DNA of 7,080 nt from Clostridiales bacterium UBA1381 (lineage in GTDB: Bacteria; Bacillota; Clostridia; UBA1381). The DNA is taken from positions 2,057-9,136 of the forward strand of contig DBQZ01000068.1 of assembly GCA_002305435.1 (NCBI GenBank). Reading direction: 5' to 3'. A program made the translations under genes and the position numbers. Under the pieces are notes generated by a model, which searched no databases, was not told the DNA's origin, and saw only the letters and a list, made by a program, of their open reading frames with translations. Shown here piece after piece: positions 1-6,464 of the stretch (its first letter is position 1; each line of letters starts with the position of its first letter).

Positions 1-507
1 CCGTGTTTTCTGTCCGCCCGAAAGAGATGATGCTTTGAGGGAAAATTCCTCTTCCGAAAACCCAAGGCCGATAAGTGCGCTTTTAATCCGGCTTTTGTAG
101 AAAAACCCGTCCATCTGCGAAAACTTCTCATTTAACTCCGTCTGGCGATGCACAAGCTCCTCAAGCTCGCCAGATCCCCGCTCTATATCAAGCCTTATAT
201 CCTCAAGCTCCTGTTCTATCTTCAAGACCTCAGAAAACACCAGAAGCATTTCATCCCATATAGTATTCTCCGGCCGTGTGCAGGCGTACTGCTCCAGATA
301 GCCGATACGAGTGCCTTTATTCATAAATATATCGCCCTCGTCTGGCAGAAGCTCACCCGTGAGTATTTTAAACAATGTGGACTTACCCGCTCCGTTAGCT
401 CCTACGAAACCTATCTTATCGTGCTCCTCTATCTGGAATGAAACGTCTCCAAACAGCCTGTCCTCACCAAAGGATTTGCCTATACTGCTAACATTCAGTA
501 ATGCCAT
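1..507 (-). CDS. ABC-F family ATPase, N-terminal part (cut by window edge)
   Basis: ABC-F proteins are soluble ATPases with two ABC domains and no membrane segments; characterised members act on the ribosome, in translation control, rescue of stalled ribosomes or antibiotic protection. The visible 169 residues cover most of the first ABC domain: Walker A GANGAGKST at about residues 36-44, a Q-loop LEQ near 71-73, then about 85 charged, probably helical residues, and the signature LSGGQKTR ending at residue 169. The long insert before the signature and the GGQKTR form are typical of YdiF-like ABC-F proteins rather than membrane transporters. The linker and second ABC domain lie beyond the left edge, so the subfamily (housekeeping or resistance) cannot be decided. 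ATG at 507 has an AGGA 9 bases upstream; an in-frame ATG at 513 is only 3 bases from the same AGGA and is less likely. It follows the Rrf2 gene by 31 bases and is probably co-transcribed. Confidence 0.93.
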   Translation of the reverse strand, partial: MALLNVSSIGKSFGEDRLFGDVSFQIEEHDKIGFVGANGAGKSTLFKILTGELLPDEGDIFMNKGTRIGYLEQYACTRPENTIWDEMLLVFSEVLKIEQELEDIRLDIERGSGELEELVHRQTELNEKFSQMDGFFYKSRIKSALIGLGFSEEEFSLKASSLSGGQKTR

Positions 508-516
508 AAACATTTA

Positions 517-523
517 TCCTTTC
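517..523 (-). promoter_or_regulatory. Ribosome binding site of the ABC-F gene
   Basis: The minus strand reads GAAAGGA here. The AGGA lies 9 bases before ATG 507 and 3 bases before ATG 513, which favours 507 as the start. This is an inference from spacing only. Confidence 0.6.
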
Positions 524-538
524 AAACGTGTATAGAGT

Positions 539-955
539 TTATTTTGTTATGCCTTCCGACCGCTTCATAAGATCTGCAAGCGTTATTGAGTCCACAACAT
601 CCGATACCGCCTTGTATATCTCCTCCCAGACGTACAAAGCCGCACAGTTATCCTCCCGCTCGCATACACCCGGCTCCACACAGCGCACCGGCATAAGGCT
701 GCCTTCGGTAAGGCGCAGTATCATGCCCACCGTGTATTCCTCGGGCGGATATGCCAGGCTGTATCCCCCCTGAGGCCCTCGGGAGCTTTTTAAATATCCG
801 GCTTTGGAAAGCGCCGGTATTATCTGTTCAAGATATTTTTCAGAAATATTCTGCCTTGACGCTACCGATTTTACTGTTATTGCATGACCGCTGTCGTTCA
901 TTGCCAGATCAAGCATGAACCGCAGTGCGTAGCGCCCCTTTGTTGAAATTTTCAT
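539..955 (-). CDS. Rrf2 family transcriptional regulator with IscR-like cysteine triad
   Basis: This 138-residue protein is an Rrf2 winged-helix repressor. It opens with MKISTKGRYALR, carries the recognition helix with YLEQ (Glu43 at the IscR position) and the wing motif RGPQGGY at 59-65. Cysteines fall at 92, 98 and 104 (C-X5-C-X5-C), the same numbers as the Fe-S ligands of E. coli IscR, and Trp110 also lines up. The fourth IscR ligand, His107, is Leu here. By family knowledge such proteins bind a [2Fe-2S] or similar cluster and sense iron, Fe-S status, redox or nitric oxide; which one applies here is not visible. No isc/suf/nif genes adjoin; the neighbours are an SLH surface protein upstream (44-base gap) and an ABC-F ATPase downstream (31-base gap). 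A longer frame from TTG 973 is rejected because the ribosome binding site lies inside it. CymR-type cysteine regulators lack this cysteine triad, so that alternative is less likely. Confidence 0.92.
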   Translation of the reverse strand: MKISTKGRYALRFMLDLAMNDSGHAITVKSVASRQNISEKYLEQIIPALSKAGYLKSSRGPQGGYSLAYPPEEYTVGMILRLTEGSLMPVRCVEPGVCEREDNCAALYVWEEIYKAVSDVVDSITLADLMKRSEGITK

Positions 956-964
956 TTTATCGTA

Positions 965-971
965 CCTTTCC
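965..971 (-). promoter_or_regulatory. Ribosome binding site of the Rrf2 gene
   Basis: The minus strand reads GGAAAGG here, 9 bases before ATG 955. It overlaps the alternative TTG 973 frame, so it decides for the shorter start, which also gives the standard Rrf2 N-terminus MKISTKGRYAL. Confidence 0.8.
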
Positions 972-999
972 AAATAGTATCGCCCAAGACCGGTGTCAC

Positions 1000-3204
1000 T
1001 TAATATATATTATATAGCATTACAGCAGCCTCAGCCCTGTTTACGGGATTTGACGGACGAAGCGCATTATCCTCATAACCGCTTACCATATCCGCTCCCG
1101 CCAATTTTCCTATCGACTCCGCTGCCCAGTCAGGAATCTCGCTGTTATCAGCAAAGCTGTAGTCCTCACGGTAGAGCTTTGCGGGCAGAATTCTTCCCAA
1201 TATCGTAAACGCTTCGGCTCGTGTAACCGTCTCGTTCGGGGCAAATTCTCCGCCTCGTCCTGTCATTATGCCAAGGTCTACAACTGCCTTTACGGTGTTT
1301 ATCGCCCACTGCGGTATTTCATCCGTATCTGAATACGGCAGATATACCCCGCTGTAGCTCTCCTCGTCAACCTCAAGGTAATTTAGTACTATCTTAGCAA
1401 ACTCCGCCCGTGTCATATACGAATCAGGGTCGTAAGAAAGCCCCGACTCCGTCTGTCTGCCGTTTACAAGCCCCTGCTGAGCCATATAGGAAATTATCCC
1501 TTCCGCCCAGTGACCGGCTGTATCGGTAAAATAGCTGTCAGGTATGCCTGTTGTTTTCAGCGTCTTAATATTCACTACGCCGTCCGGAATTGCCGCAAGA
1601 GCTTTTACGCTGTGATACTCATGCTCAAATCCGCTTTCGACAGGATACGTTATACATACCTCGTCAAGCGACGGCTGTGTATATGAGAGGTTTTCATCCC
1701 CCGTAAGCTCTTTTCCGTCTATCGAAAGTGCAACGTAATCTGTATTTATAGGCGTACCCTCAGCCTTTACAGTCGCTTTTACAAGACCGTTCTCTATAAC
1801 TATTGTTATATCCATAGGATCGGTTCTCGGCGTGGGAGCCGGAGTCGGAGCTATGGTCGGTTCCTGTGTCGGAGCGGCCGTTGGCTCTGCTGTGGGTTCT
1901 GATGTCGGCGCTATTGTCGGCTCTTGCGTAGGCTGCGCCGTGGCAGCAGGAGACGGTGTTGTTACAACTTCCTCAGTCGGAGACGGCGTTAATGCCGGAG
2001 GCGGCGTTGCTATATCGCTGCTTGTACGCCGCAAAAAGATAAAGTTGGCTACTTCCCTGAGCCTTCCGTCAGATGGCGAGTTTATCAGCGTTGGATATTT
2101 ATCTCCGGGGAAGTATCCCATCAGGCTCGTTGAGCCGCCGCCGTCAAAATTTATTGCATCCACACATCCCAGCTCTATCATCCTCTGTGCAAGCGTCGTA
2201 AGCTGTGCGCCGTAGCTGTATCCGGGCTGGCGGCCGTCAAGCACGTAGAAGATTATATTTCCGTTTTCCTTTATACCGACAGCCGTCCTCGGTGCTGCAC
2301 CTGTTTCAAAATTCGTCCCTGCTACACCGTTTTCGACCAACCGTCCGCCTACGCTGCTTATAACGTGTTCAGCCGCCGACCACTTGTCATTATCCTCAAC
2401 CGCCTCCGCCGTTACCGTTATTTCATCACCTATCTCAACTTCATTCATAAATGCAAGGGCAGCTTCATTACCCGCCGCCGAATCGAGCGTTATTACGTAT
2501 TTTCCCTCAGGGATAGCGATATTTCCGTCATATTCAAATTTCTCATCTATCTTAAGCAGCAGTTCCCCGCCTATCGACAGCTCTCCCGACTGCGGGCTTG
2601 CTATCAAAAACCAGCCCTTACCCGTTGTCTGGGTACTGTCACCGAAACGGTCGCTGAACATATACATCGTCGGTATGCCCGGCTGACGCCATTTGTTGAT
2701 ATTTTCCAGATTTACCGTCTTATCGCCGTACTTTATCTCCGTTTTTATTTCCAACAAATCAATAAACCCTGTGCCGTCGCTGTTAAAGCCGACAGCATTT
2801 TGCGCTCCCTCTTCCTTAGTTGTGAGGATGCCGTCTATCACAGAATGTCCCATCGGTATTCCCGTTGTATACGAGAAATAATCACCGTTTATGCCTATTA
2901 CCGGCAGGAGATCGTTATCATCCATATAATCTATCATTTCCTCAATAGTGCGGCGGCCGTATATATCCTCGCCCGTCACAACAACCGGTACAACATTGGA
3001 ATTTGGCGTGTATTCCACGACATATTCCACCTGCTGGCCGACAACCTTACTCTCAGACTGGTATATATTCTGCTGAAGCCATACGTTCTCCACCAGATTT
3101 GATGCCCAGCCACCATCGGTCAGCGTCCCCAGTACCGATGCTGAAGCATTCACCGGTATGAGGCAGGCTATTATCAATGCTGTAATCCTTGTTATAAATT
3201 TCAA
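1000..3204 (-). CDS. Secreted phosphodiester glycosidase (NAGPA-like) with Pro/Thr linker and three SLH domains
   Basis: This 734-residue protein is predicted to be exported and held on the cell wall. Residues 1-22 form a signal peptide (Lys/Arg start, hydrophobic core, likely cleavage after ASA at 20-22). Residues about 95-393 resemble the phosphodiester glycosidase domain named after human NAGPA, the enzyme that removes GlcNAc from mannose-6-phosphate diesters: GINGDYF at 104-110, PRTAVG at 305-310, and VLDGRQPGYS followed by INFDGGGSTSLMG at 351-363. Residues about 396-462 are a Pro/Thr/Glu/Ala-rich linker. Residues 463-555 look like a beta-rich spacer I cannot name. Three SLH domains fill about 558-611, 624-675 and 683-734, with TRAE, TRAE and NRAE motifs; such domains bind pyruvylated secondary wall polymers. 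The bacterial substrate is unknown; a wall or capsule phosphodiester is an inference. The start is TTG 3204, supported by a GGGAGG 8 bases upstream and by the signal peptide. It lies 31 bases after recQ and is probably co-transcribed. Confidence 0.9.
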   Translation of the reverse strand: MKFITRITALIIACLIPVNASASVLGTLTDGGWASNLVENVWLQQNIYQSESKVVGQQVEYVVEYTPNSNVVPVVVTGEDIYGRRTIEEMIDYMDDNDLLPVIGINGDYFSYTTGIPMGHSVIDGILTTKEEGAQNAVGFNSDGTGFIDLLEIKTEIKYGDKTVNLENINKWRQPGIPTMYMFSDRFGDSTQTTGKGWFLIASPQSGELSIGGELLLKIDEKFEYDGNIAIPEGKYVITLDSAAGNEAALAFMNEVEIGDEITVTAEAVEDNDKWSAAEHVISSVGGRLVENGVAGTNFETGAAPRTAVGIKENGNIIFYVLDGRQPGYSYGAQLTTLAQRMIELGCVDAINFDGGGSTSLMGYFPGDKYPTLINSPSDGRLREVANFIFLRRTSSDIATPPPALTPSPTEEVVTTPSPAATAQPTQEPTIAPTSEPTAEPTAAPTQEPTIAPTPAPTPRTDPMDITIVIENGLVKATVKAEGTPINTDYVALSIDGKELTGDENLSYTQPSLDEVCITYPVESGFEHEYHSVKALAAIPDGVVNIKTLKTTGIPDSYFTDTAGHWAEGIISYMAQQGLVNGRQTESGLSYDPDSYMTRAEFAKIVLNYLEVDEESYSGVYLPYSDTDEIPQWAINTVKAVVDLGIMTGRGGEFAPNETVTRAEAFTILGRILPAKLYREDYSFADNSEIPDWAAESIGKLAGADMVSGYEDNALRPSNPVNRAEAAVMLYNIY
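1819..2019 (-). repeat. Pro/Thr-rich low-complexity linker with PTxEPT repeats
   Basis: This stretch codes for residues about 396-462 of the SLH protein, built from PT-X-EPT and APT-type units. The ten-residue unit PTQEPTIAPT occurs twice exactly, at 1903-1932 and 1843-1872. Such linkers commonly separate a catalytic domain from wall-binding modules and may be glycosylated; the glycosylation is inference only. Confidence 0.85.
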
Positions 3205-3212
3205 AAATATTT

Positions 3213-3218
3213 CCTCCC
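3213..3218 (-). promoter_or_regulatory. Ribosome binding site of the SLH protein gene
   Basis: The minus strand reads GGGAGG here, 8 bases before TTG 3204. No ATG lies at a suitable distance, so this near-perfect site supports the TTG start. Confidence 0.8.
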
Positions 3219-3235
3219 ACTCTTTCTATGTCAAT

Positions 3236-5056
3236 TTATTTATTCTTCTTATATTCATTTATAATGCGCAGAAAATCCCTGCCGTATTTTTCCGATTTAA
3301 CGTATCCTACTCCCGAAACCGTCAAAAGCTCCTCTTTTGTTTGCGGCATAAGCGACGCCATCTGCCTTAAGGTAGCGTCTGAAAAGATGACAAACGCCGG
3401 CACTCCCTGCTGAGTTGCAAGAGATGCCCGCTTTTTCTTCAAAAGCTCGAACAGTCCTGCATCCCCGTCATTGTCCGATACGGGATGACTTTTTTTCTTT
3501 GCACCGATAACTGCATCGTCGGCGACTTTCATCTTCAAGCGCTTGTCTTCATAAAAAAGCCGCTCCCCGTCCTTTGTCACAGACAGAGTCGGATATTCGT
3601 CGCCCACACGCCTTATATAACCGCTGTTTTCAAGCAAAGTGACTATATCCCGCAGATTGTGTTCGCTGAGTTCTTTAAGCGCCGAGTACGTGCGCAGTCC
3701 CTGAAGGTCATATTTTTCTATGTTCCTGTTTTTGCTTTTCCCTTTTAAAATATCGCAGACAGTAGAAACTCCAAACCGCTGTCCCGTTTCCTTTATGCAG
3801 GAAAGTATCTTTATAACATATTCGGTAATATCAACCTCTTTAAACGTCTTTTTGCAGTTTGAGCAGTTGTTGCAGTCATGCGCTGTTCTCTCCCCGAAAT
3901 AACCAAGGATAAACCGCCTCAGACAGCCTGTAGTTTCGCAGTAATCCTGTATCTTGTAAAGACGCTTTATGTCCTGCTTCCTTGCCGCCGCCTGAGCTTC
4001 TATATCCTCATCATCATTGCCGGAATTATCTATCAGAAACTTGTTGAGCATTATATCAGCCCGTGAATACAGCAGTATACACTCTGCCGGAGAACCGTCT
4101 CTGCCGGCACGTCCTGCCTCCTGATAATAATTTTCCAAATTTTTCGGCATATTATAGTGTATCACGTATGATACGTTTGACTTGTCTATACCCATTCCGA
4201 ACGCATTTGTCGCCACCATAACACGGCTGCGGTCAAAGAGGAAGTCATCCTGCGCAGTAGAACGCTCATCATCCGCCATGCCCGCATGGTATTTAACTGC
4301 CGAAAAGCCTTTATCCAAAAGCAGCTCGCAAACCGCTTCGACATTTTTTCGTGTGGCACAGTAGACGATACCGCTTTTCTCCCTCCGTTCGCCTATAAGG
4401 CGTACAAGTTCTGCATTTTTATTCTTCGGCTTTTCCACGCCAAAGAAGAGATTTTTGCGGTCAAATCCGGTTATCACTACCGTTGGCTCTTTAAGGCGCA
4501 GAATGTTTACTATATCACTGCGCACCTCGCCGGTAGCCGTTGCCGTAAATGCGCTTATAACCGGGCGTTTTGGAAGCTCATCAATAAATTCTCTTATTTT
4601 CAAGTATCCTGGTCTGAAATCATGCCCCCACTGGGACACACAGTGAGCTTCGTCTACAGTCACCATTGAAATATCGGCTCTTTTTGCAAAGCTTAAAAAC
4701 TCTTTCGTTTCCAGCCGCTCCGGCGCCACGTAGATTATTTTGTACATTCCCTGTCCGGCATTATACAATGCCTTTAAATACTGCCCCCACGTAAGCGAGC
4801 TGTTTAAATATGCAGCCCTTACCCCGACTTGGATAAGAGAGGACACCTGATCCTTCATAAGCGATATGAGCGGCGATATCACAAGCGTTATACCGCTCAT
4901 GCACAATGCCGGAACTTGAAAGCAGAGTGATTTTCCCGCTCCGGTCGGCATTATCCCAAGCGTATCACGTCCGCTCAGGATGCTGTCCACCAGCTTCTCC
5001 TGCCCCTCACGGAAGCTGTCATAGCCGAAATACCGTTTTAAAACCTCATATTTCAT
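3236..5056 (-). CDS. recQ: ATP-dependent DNA helicase RecQ
   Basis: RecQ is a 3'-5' superfamily 2 DNA helicase that unwinds forks, D-loops and other branched DNA in recombination and repair. The protein is 606 residues, close to E. coli RecQ (609), with every expected part in order: motif 0 FGYDSFREGQ at 10-19, Walker A TGAGKS at 38-43, DEAH at 135-138 followed by the RecQ aromatic loop region CVSQWGHDFRP, motif III TATAT at 171-175, motif V/VI from ATNAFGMGID at 282-291 to QEAGRAGRDG at 312-321. The zinc site is C378, C395, C398 and C401, with the same spacing as the E. coli enzyme. An RQC winged helix (about 405-510) and an HRDC domain (about 535-606) follow. ATG 5056 overlaps the coaX stop as ATGA and has AAAGGA 7 bases upstream inside coaX, which suggests translational coupling. 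It looks intact. Confidence 0.97.
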   Translation of the reverse strand: MKYEVLKRYFGYDSFREGQEKLVDSILSGRDTLGIMPTGAGKSLCFQVPALCMSGITLVISPLISLMKDQVSSLIQVGVRAAYLNSSLTWGQYLKALYNAGQGMYKIIYVAPERLETKEFLSFAKRADISMVTVDEAHCVSQWGHDFRPGYLKIREFIDELPKRPVISAFTATATGEVRSDIVNILRLKEPTVVITGFDRKNLFFGVEKPKNKNAELVRLIGERREKSGIVYCATRKNVEAVCELLLDKGFSAVKYHAGMADDERSTAQDDFLFDRSRVMVATNAFGMGIDKSNVSYVIHYNMPKNLENYYQEAGRAGRDGSPAECILLYSRADIMLNKFLIDNSGNDDEDIEAQAAARKQDIKRLYKIQDYCETTGCLRRFILGYFGERTAHDCNNCSNCKKTFKEVDITEYVIKILSCIKETGQRFGVSTVCDILKGKSKNRNIEKYDLQGLRTYSALKELSEHNLRDIVTLLENSGYIRRVGDEYPTLSVTKDGERLFYEDKRLKMKVADDAVIGAKKKSHPVSDNDGDAGLFELLKKKRASLATQQGVPAFVIFSDATLRQMASLMPQTKEELLTVSGVGYVKSEKYGRDFLRIINEYKKNK

Positions 5057-5820
5057 CGGCGGTTCCTTTCATATATCAGCTTTAGTCCCTCAAGCAGCAA
5101 ATGCTCGCAGACCTCCGGCTTTCTGCGGCAATACGGCGCAATCTGCGCTGCCCTTCCGCCGGTAGCAATGATATATGGCGTACTCCCTATCTCTTCCTCT
5201 ATCCTGTCTGCCAGGCCGTCAAGCATGGCGGCAGTGCCGTAGACAAGTCCCGACTGCACCGAATGTGCAGAGTTTCGGCCGATAACCGATTTCGGCGCTT
5301 CAATGCTGACATGAGGCAAAAGGGCCGTATGGCTGGTGAACATTTCCAGAGTTGTCCCGACTCCGGCGGCTATTACCGCTCCCAGATACCGTCCTTCGCT
5401 GTCTATCACGCTCAGCGTGCTTGTCGTCCCCAAATCGTATATTATGCACGGAAATTTTCCCGCCGCTACCGCTGCGACTGCACAGGCGGCAAGGTCAGCT
5501 CCCAATTGAGCTGGGTTGTCTATTGCAATATGAAGCCCCGTTTTTACTCCCGGTCCCACCAAGAGCGGCCTCCTGTTCAAAAGCTTTGATACCGCCCCTT
5601 TTATAACCGGCGTCAATTCCGGGACTACGGAGCTTATTACCGCTCCGTCCGCCTTTGTTATATCTGCTCCGTACAGCGCCGTGACGCTTTTAAATTCCAC
5701 CGCATATTGATCCTGCGACTTTTCATGGGAGGTTATAAGCTCGGCCACAAACGACAACTTGTCTCCCGACCATCCGCCCATTGTTATATACGAGTTCCCG
5801 ACGTCTATCGTTAAAAGCAT
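5053..5820 (-). CDS. coaX: Type III pantothenate kinase
   Basis: CoaX phosphorylates pantothenate with ATP, the first step of coenzyme A synthesis, in the cytosol; the type III enzyme belongs to the ASKHA fold. The 255-residue protein has usual family length. Visible motifs are the N-terminal phosphate-binding DVGNS at 6-10, the NPAQLGAD segment at 102-109 ending in the Asp that serves as catalytic base in studied homologues, DLGTTSTLSVID at 129-140, and IATGGRA at 218-224 near the nucleotide site. The residue after the catalytic Asp is Leu110 where many characterised enzymes have Arg; I recall this in other clostridial relatives but cannot confirm it here. A longer frame from TTG 5841 is rejected because GGAG lies 8 bases before ATG 5820 and inside that extension. 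Its 3' end overlaps recQ by 4 bases. A strong promoter lies just upstream, so coaX is probably the first gene of a five-gene operon. Confidence 0.94.
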   Translation of the reverse strand: MLLTIDVGNSYITMGGWSGDKLSFVAELITSHEKSQDQYAVEFKSVTALYGADITKADGAVISSVVPELTPVIKGAVSKLLNRRPLLVGPGVKTGLHIAIDNPAQLGADLAACAVAAVAAGKFPCIIYDLGTTSTLSVIDSEGRYLGAVIAAGVGTTLEMFTSHTALLPHVSIEAPKSVIGRNSAHSVQSGLVYGTAAMLDGLADRIEEEIGSTPYIIATGGRAAQIAPYCRRKPEVCEHLLLEGLKLIYERNRR

Positions 5821-5828
5821 ATCCTTTT

Positions 5829-5832
5829 CTCC
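5829..5832 (-). promoter_or_regulatory. Ribosome binding site of coaX
   Basis: The minus strand reads GGAGAAAAGGAT just before ATG 5820. The GGAG is 8 bases from the start, while the AAGG is too close, so GGAG is the likely site. It excludes TTG 5841 as start. Confidence 0.7.
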
Positions 5833-5848
5833 AGTCAGCAAAAATTTA

Positions 5849-5867
5849 GGGGAGCTTTTCGCTCCTC
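5849..5867 (-). terminator. GC-rich hairpin between ruvC and coaX (weak terminator or 5' end stem-loop)
   Basis: On the minus strand GGAGC and GCTCC pair around a GAAAA loop, with one more G-C pair beyond an A-C mismatch, followed by TAAATTTTT. It could end ruvC transcripts as a weak intrinsic terminator. The T tract is interrupted, and the predicted coaX transcript starts at about 5865, inside the first arm, so it may instead be a stem-loop at the extreme 5' end of the coaX mRNA. Both roles are possible together. Confidence 0.55.
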
Positions 5868-5871
5868 ATTG

Positions 5872-5900
5872 ATTATACCATAAATCACAATGTTTTTCAA
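5872..5900 (-). promoter_or_regulatory. Sigma-A-type promoter for the coaX operon
   Basis: The minus strand shows TTGAAA (5895-5900), a 17-base spacer, and TATAAT (5872-5877), with TG one base before the -10 (extended -10). The -35 overlaps the ruvC stop codon. The predicted start is about 5865, giving a leader of about 45 bases before ATG 5820. This is a close match to the consensus for housekeeping sigma factor, read directly from the sequence; activity is untested. Confidence 0.8.
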
Positions 5901-6379
5901 CAATAAATATTCTGCCCCGAATGTGCCTGACAGATCGCTATTGCCAGTGCATCTGCCGCATCGTCTGGCTTTGGGATTACGTTGAGCTTTAAAAGCATCT
6001 TTACCATTGCCTGTATCTGCGTTTTGTCGGCTCTTCCGTAGCCGGTAACCGCCTGCTTCACCTGCAGCGGGGTATATTCCTTAACCGGAACCCCCTTGTT
6101 CATGGCTGCCGTTATTAACACTCCTCTGGCCTGTGCTACATCTATTGCCGTTTTTTGGTTTGAATTGAAATACAGCTTCTCAACAGCCGCAACATCGGGA
6201 TGGAATTTGTCTATTACCCGTTCTGCATCACGGTATATCTCCTGCAGCCTTACAGGCGTTTCCTGCCCCGCTTTTGTCGTTATCGCCCCATAATAGAGTG
6301 TACGAAACCTTCCCTGGCTGTATTCTATAACGCCTATCCCCACTATTGCATAACCGGGGTCTATCCCTAAAATGACCAT
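5897..6379 (-). CDS. ruvC: Holliday junction resolvase RuvC
   Basis: RuvC is the dimeric Mg-dependent endonuclease that cuts Holliday junctions during recombination, normally together with RuvAB. The 160-residue protein is near usual length. The four acidic catalytic residues are visible: D7 in GIDPGYA, E67 in AAVEKLYF, and D140 and D143 in PDDAADALAIA. The family segment NQKTAIDVAQARGV is at 74-87. ATG 6379 has AGGA 7 bases upstream and gives the standard MVILGIDPG start. ruvA and ruvB, often next to ruvC, are not downstream; coaX follows after 76 bases that hold a hairpin and a new promoter. It is divergent from argG. I find no convincing promoter for it in the intergenic region. Confidence 0.97.
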   Translation of the reverse strand: MVILGIDPGYAIVGIGVIEYSQGRFRTLYYGAITTKAGQETPVRLQEIYRDAERVIDKFHPDVAAVEKLYFNSNQKTAIDVAQARGVLITAAMNKGVPVKEYTPLQVKQAVTGYGRADKTQIQAMVKMLLKLNVIPKPDDAADALAIAICQAHSGQNIYC

Positions 6380-6384
6380 ATTAT

Positions 6385-6390
6385 CTTCCT
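6385..6390 (-). promoter_or_regulatory. Ribosome binding site of ruvC
   Basis: The minus strand reads AGGAAG here, after a run of A; the AGGA is 7 bases from ATG 6379, a normal distance. Confidence 0.65.
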
Positions 6391-6416
6391 TTTTTCTAAA
6401 AATTTTTCAAAAACCC

Positions 6417-6445
6417 TTGCAACCTAATCATTTTTGGTATATAAT
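6417..6445 (+). promoter_or_regulatory. Sigma-A-type promoter of argG
   Basis: TTGCAA (6417-6422), a 17-base spacer and TATAAT (6440-6445) form a strong promoter match. The predicted start is about 6452, leaving a leader of about 65 bases before ATG 6518. A six-base inverted repeat (ATCATT at 6427-6432, AATGAT at 6450-6455) brackets the -10 and could be an operator, but this is weak. Confidence 0.8.
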
Positions 6446-6464
6446 AATCAATGATGTAATAACG

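Noticed and set aside
956..973. N-terminal extension of the Rrf2 protein from TTG 973
   Set aside because: The extension contains the ribosome binding site and would precede the conserved MKISTKGRYAL start.
1003..1015. TATAAT string at the end of the SLH gene as a promoter for the Rrf2 gene
   Set aside because: There is no -35 at a suitable distance; the string is the coding sequence for the last residues plus the AT-rich stop region.
1832..2215. Plus-strand open frame coding for a Gly/Val/Ala-rich repeat protein
   Set aside because: It is the antisense reading of the Pro/Thr linker of the SLH protein; the repeats come from that linker and no ribosome binding site supports it.
2365..3102. 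Plus-strand open frame of 245 codons
   Set aside because: It lies opposite the glycosidase domain of the SLH protein, shows no known motif, and its composition fits an antisense shadow.
3163..3174. Lipobox-like IIAC ending at Cys14 in the SLH protein signal peptide
   Set aside because: The hydrophobic stretch before the Cys is short and continues after it to a good ASA signal peptidase I site; SLH domains already explain anchoring.
5821..5841. N-terminal extension of CoaX from TTG 5841
   Set aside because: The GGAG ribosome binding site lies within it, and CoaX proteins start directly with the MLLTIDVGN-type segment.
6451..6459. Two-codon open frame ATG ATG TAA at the argG transcription start
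   Set aside because: It has no ribosome binding site and starts at or before the predicted transcription start, so it would probably not be translated.
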